Under the pieces are notes generated by a model. It did no database searches and had not been told where the DNA came from. It saw only the letters and a program-made list of their open reading frames with translations. DNA of 64,000 nucleotides from Hyphomonas sp. CY54-11-8. GTDB lineage: Bacteria; Pseudomonadota; Alphaproteobacteria; Caulobacterales; Hyphomonadaceae. Position 1 is the stretch's first letter, and every line of letters begins with the position of its first letter. The stretch is taken from the NCBI RefSeq assembly GCF_000682735.1, contig NZ_AWFD01000035.1, positions 62,001 through 126,000 of the forward strand, in the 5' to 3' direction. This document shows, one piece after another, positions 62,363 to 64,000 of this stretch. Position numbers and translations under genes: made by a program.

Positions 62363-63382
62363 CTAGCCTCCTGTCACGGACATGTGACGCGCAAGGGCAG
62401 GGGCTTGGCCCGGGCTTCGGATCGTGAAGTCATGGCGTTCGGGTTTGGCGAACAGTGCGGCATCCAGTGCCTCATCAAGCGCTTTCTCAGGATCGACTGA
62501 CTCCCGGATCGGTGTGCGCAGGTCGATGTGATTGTTTTGGCCAAGGCACATGTAAATTCGGCCTGTGCAGGTGACGCGGACCCGATTGCACCCTGCGCAG
62601 AAATTGTTCGTCAGTGGCGTGATGAAACCAAGTCGGCCGCCTGTCTCCCGGATGCGGAAGTAGCGGGATGGCCCGGCGAGCGGGTCGCTCTTTTCTTCCG
62701 GTTCGAGCGCCCACTTGCTTTCAAGCTTCTGCTGAACAAGGTCCAGAGGTATGTATTGATCAAAACGGTCTTCATCGGTCTCACCAAGGGGCATGACTTC
62801 TATCAGGGAGATGTCATGCCCTTCCTCGTGGGCCCACGAGATAATGTCGGGTATCTCATCAGCATTCTGATGCTTGAGCGCAACGGTGTTGATCTTGACT
62901 TTCAGGCCTGCCGCCTTGGCCGCATCAATGCCTTCAAGCACTTGCGGCAGCTGGCTCCGGCGGGCGATCTCGACGAAACGGACAGGGTTCAATGTATCGA
63001 GCGATACGTTGACCTTGCGAACCCCGGCTTTTGCAAGTTCATTCGCGTGTTGCGAAAGCTGTGTCGCGTTTGTTGTGAGGGTCAGTTCTTCAAGACCGTC
63101 ACCCAGCATTCCGCCGAGTTGGTGAAACAGTTTCGGAATGTCTTTGCGAACCAATGGCTCACCGCCTGTAATCCGGATCTTCCGGACGCCGCGGCGGATG
63201 AAGGCCTTCGCAACGAATTCGAGTTCTTCGAGAGTCAGTAACTCCTTTTTGGGAAGGAAAGTCATCGCTTCGGCCATGCAGTACGTGCAGCGAAGGTCGC
63301 AGCGATCCGTTACCGACAGGCGGAGATAGGTCACTTGCCGTCCGAACTTGTCCAGAAGAGGAGAAGGTGAAGATGTGGTCAT
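62363..63382 (-). CDS. moaA: GTP 3',8-cyclase MoaA (radical SAM)
   Basis: MoaA makes the first molybdopterin intermediate from GTP. The 339-residue protein has the radical SAM cluster CDLRCTYCM near the N-terminus, the SAM-contacting IRITGGEPLVRKDI, the second cluster FCAGCNRVRVTCTGRIYMC, and a C-terminal double glycine (HMSVTGG) that is functional in the family. An upstream in-frame start to 63427 overlaps the TauE gene and is rejected; the chosen ATG is four bases after the TauE stop. Confidence 0.96.
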   Translation of the reverse strand: MTTSSPSPLLDKFGRQVTYLRLSVTDRCDLRCTYCMAEAMTFLPKKELLTLEELEFVAKAFIRRGVRKIRITGGEPLVRKDIPKLFHQLGGMLGDGLEELTLTTNATQLSQHANELAKAGVRKVNVSLDTLNPVRFVEIARRSQLPQVLEGIDAAKAAGLKVKINTVALKHQNADEIPDIISWAHEEGHDISLIEVMPLGETDEDRFDQYIPLDLVQQKLESKWALEPEEKSDPLAGPSRYFRIRETGGRLGFITPLTNNFCAGCNRVRVTCTGRIYMCLGQNNHIDLRTPIRESVDPEKALDEALDAALFAKPERHDFTIRSPGQAPALARHMSVTGG

Positions 63383-63386
63383 GGGG

Positions 63387-64000
63387 CTATGCCGTTCTCC
63401 AGACTTTGTAGAGTAGTCGCACTGCAACGACCAGGATCAGGATAGCCGTGCCGCGGCGCAGATGGGCCGGTGACATTTTAAGAACACCGAACCTGTTGCC
63501 AATCCATCCGCCGATCAGGACAGCGGGCAGGAGCGGCAAGTAGGGCGTTGCCAGTTGAAGTGTACCGACATTGTTCAGTTTTGTGGCCTGCCCGGCAAGT
63601 CCGGAAAGAGAGTTCAACAGGATGAACAGGCTGCAAGCGGCGGCGATCGCCTTTTCGTGGCTCCATCTGATCCAGTAGAGCACCGGCGCGAGAAAGATGC
63701 CACCGCCTATGCCCACAAGCCCCGCGAGGAAGCCGGTCCCCGCGCCAACTGGCAGCAGAATGAGCGCACTTGGAGGAGATGCGTCTTCATTTGTGCGTTT
63801 CCAACGGTTCTGGAAAAGCATCGAAAGGCCGGTCAGCAGCAGTGTGACCCCGAGCAAGGCGGAAAACACGAACTCACTCACCGGTATTCGCCCACCTAGC
63901 CAGGCGAGCGGTACGGACAGGGCCAACGCCGGCAGAAGTGCGCGCCAGTTCAGGTTTCCCGTCATGCCGTATCGGATCGTATTGCCGGAAACGACCAGGA
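63387..64000 (-). CDS. TauE/SafE-family membrane transporter (runs off the right edge)
   Basis: The visible 204 residues are open to the end of the window in frame (the residues before the internal Met read LVVSGNTIRYGM), so the N-terminus is missing. It has several membrane helices and the family motif GFLAGLVGIGGGIFLAPVLYWIRW, then SLFILLNSLSGLAGQATK. TauE/SafE proteins move sulfite, sulfoacetate or other anions, though the substrates are mostly unproven. It is the first gene of the moa operon seen here, four bases before moaA, an unusual position for this family. Confidence 0.85.
   Translation of the reverse strand, partial: LVVSGNTIRYGMTGNLNWRALLPALALSVPLAWLGGRIPVSEFVFSALLGVTLLLTGLSMLFQNRWKRTNEDASPPSALILLPVGAGTGFLAGLVGIGGGIFLAPVLYWIRWSHEKAIAAACSLFILLNSLSGLAGQATKLNNVGTLQLATPYLPLLPAVLIGGWIGNRFGVLKMSPAHLRRGTAILILVVAVRLLYKVWRTA

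Overview
The window looks like chromosomal DNA of an alphaproteobacterium, most likely a Hyphomonas-like member of the Hyphomonadaceae. This is inferred from the high GC content, dense short-gapped operons, and the gene content: a DUF374 acyltransferase-waaA-lpxK lipid A order, ChvG/ChvI homologues, a class II DAHP synthase, AsmA, DcaP-type porin and many small family-restricted proteins. No database comparison was possible. I saw no rRNA, CRISPR array, prophage, integrase or transposase. Two tRNAs are present (Val-CAC and Asp-GTC).

Region 1 to 16 kb is mostly core metabolism. It holds lpxK (cut by the window edge), waaA and a lysophospholipid acyltransferase, then tRNA-Val, gph, glmU, rpiA and glutathione reductase. 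An unusual TIR-like/ParA fusion follows, then class II DAHP synthase, a MATE transporter, HU, a possible RNase-H-like protein, a CurA-type reductase, a Gfo/Idh/MocA oxidoreductase and pth.

Region 16 to 27 kb holds rplY and then a coherent acetate-utilisation locus: a DUF4212/SSS symporter pair, a 1151-residue SSS-PAS-histidine kinase-receiver protein of the CrbS type, a LuxR-type response regulator of the CrbR type, a DcaP-like porin, and acetyl-CoA synthetase. Region 27 to 39 kb has chvG and chvI separated by two other genes, a structured non-coding stretch with a long imperfect palindrome, a probable pseudogene with an in-frame amber codon, ilvD, a divergent CysK-fold PLP enzyme, polA and several small genes. 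Region 39 to 50 kb contains a four-gene sulfur operon (cysK, sseA, metC, a DASS transporter), a large GGDEF-EAL protein and an AsmA protein.

The most interesting region is 50.3 to 58.7 kb. Two divergent operons share one 160-bp control region. Leftward are a rhodanese, an RND adaptor, an RND pump and a two-cysteine ArsR regulator resembling BigR/SqrR/YgaV. Rightward are sulfide:quinone oxidoreductase, thioredoxin 2, a DUF2892 membrane peptide and a TolC-type outer-membrane channel. A complete tripartite efflux pump therefore appears to be interleaved with sulfide/persulfide detoxification genes and probably answers to the same sulfur-sensing repressor. The sulfur theme fits with the cysK-sseA-metC operon 6 kb away.

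The right end (59.4 to 64 kb) is a compact molybdopterin cofactor operon reading leftward: a TauE/SafE membrane protein (cut by the window edge), moaA, moaD, moaE, moaB, moaC and moeA.
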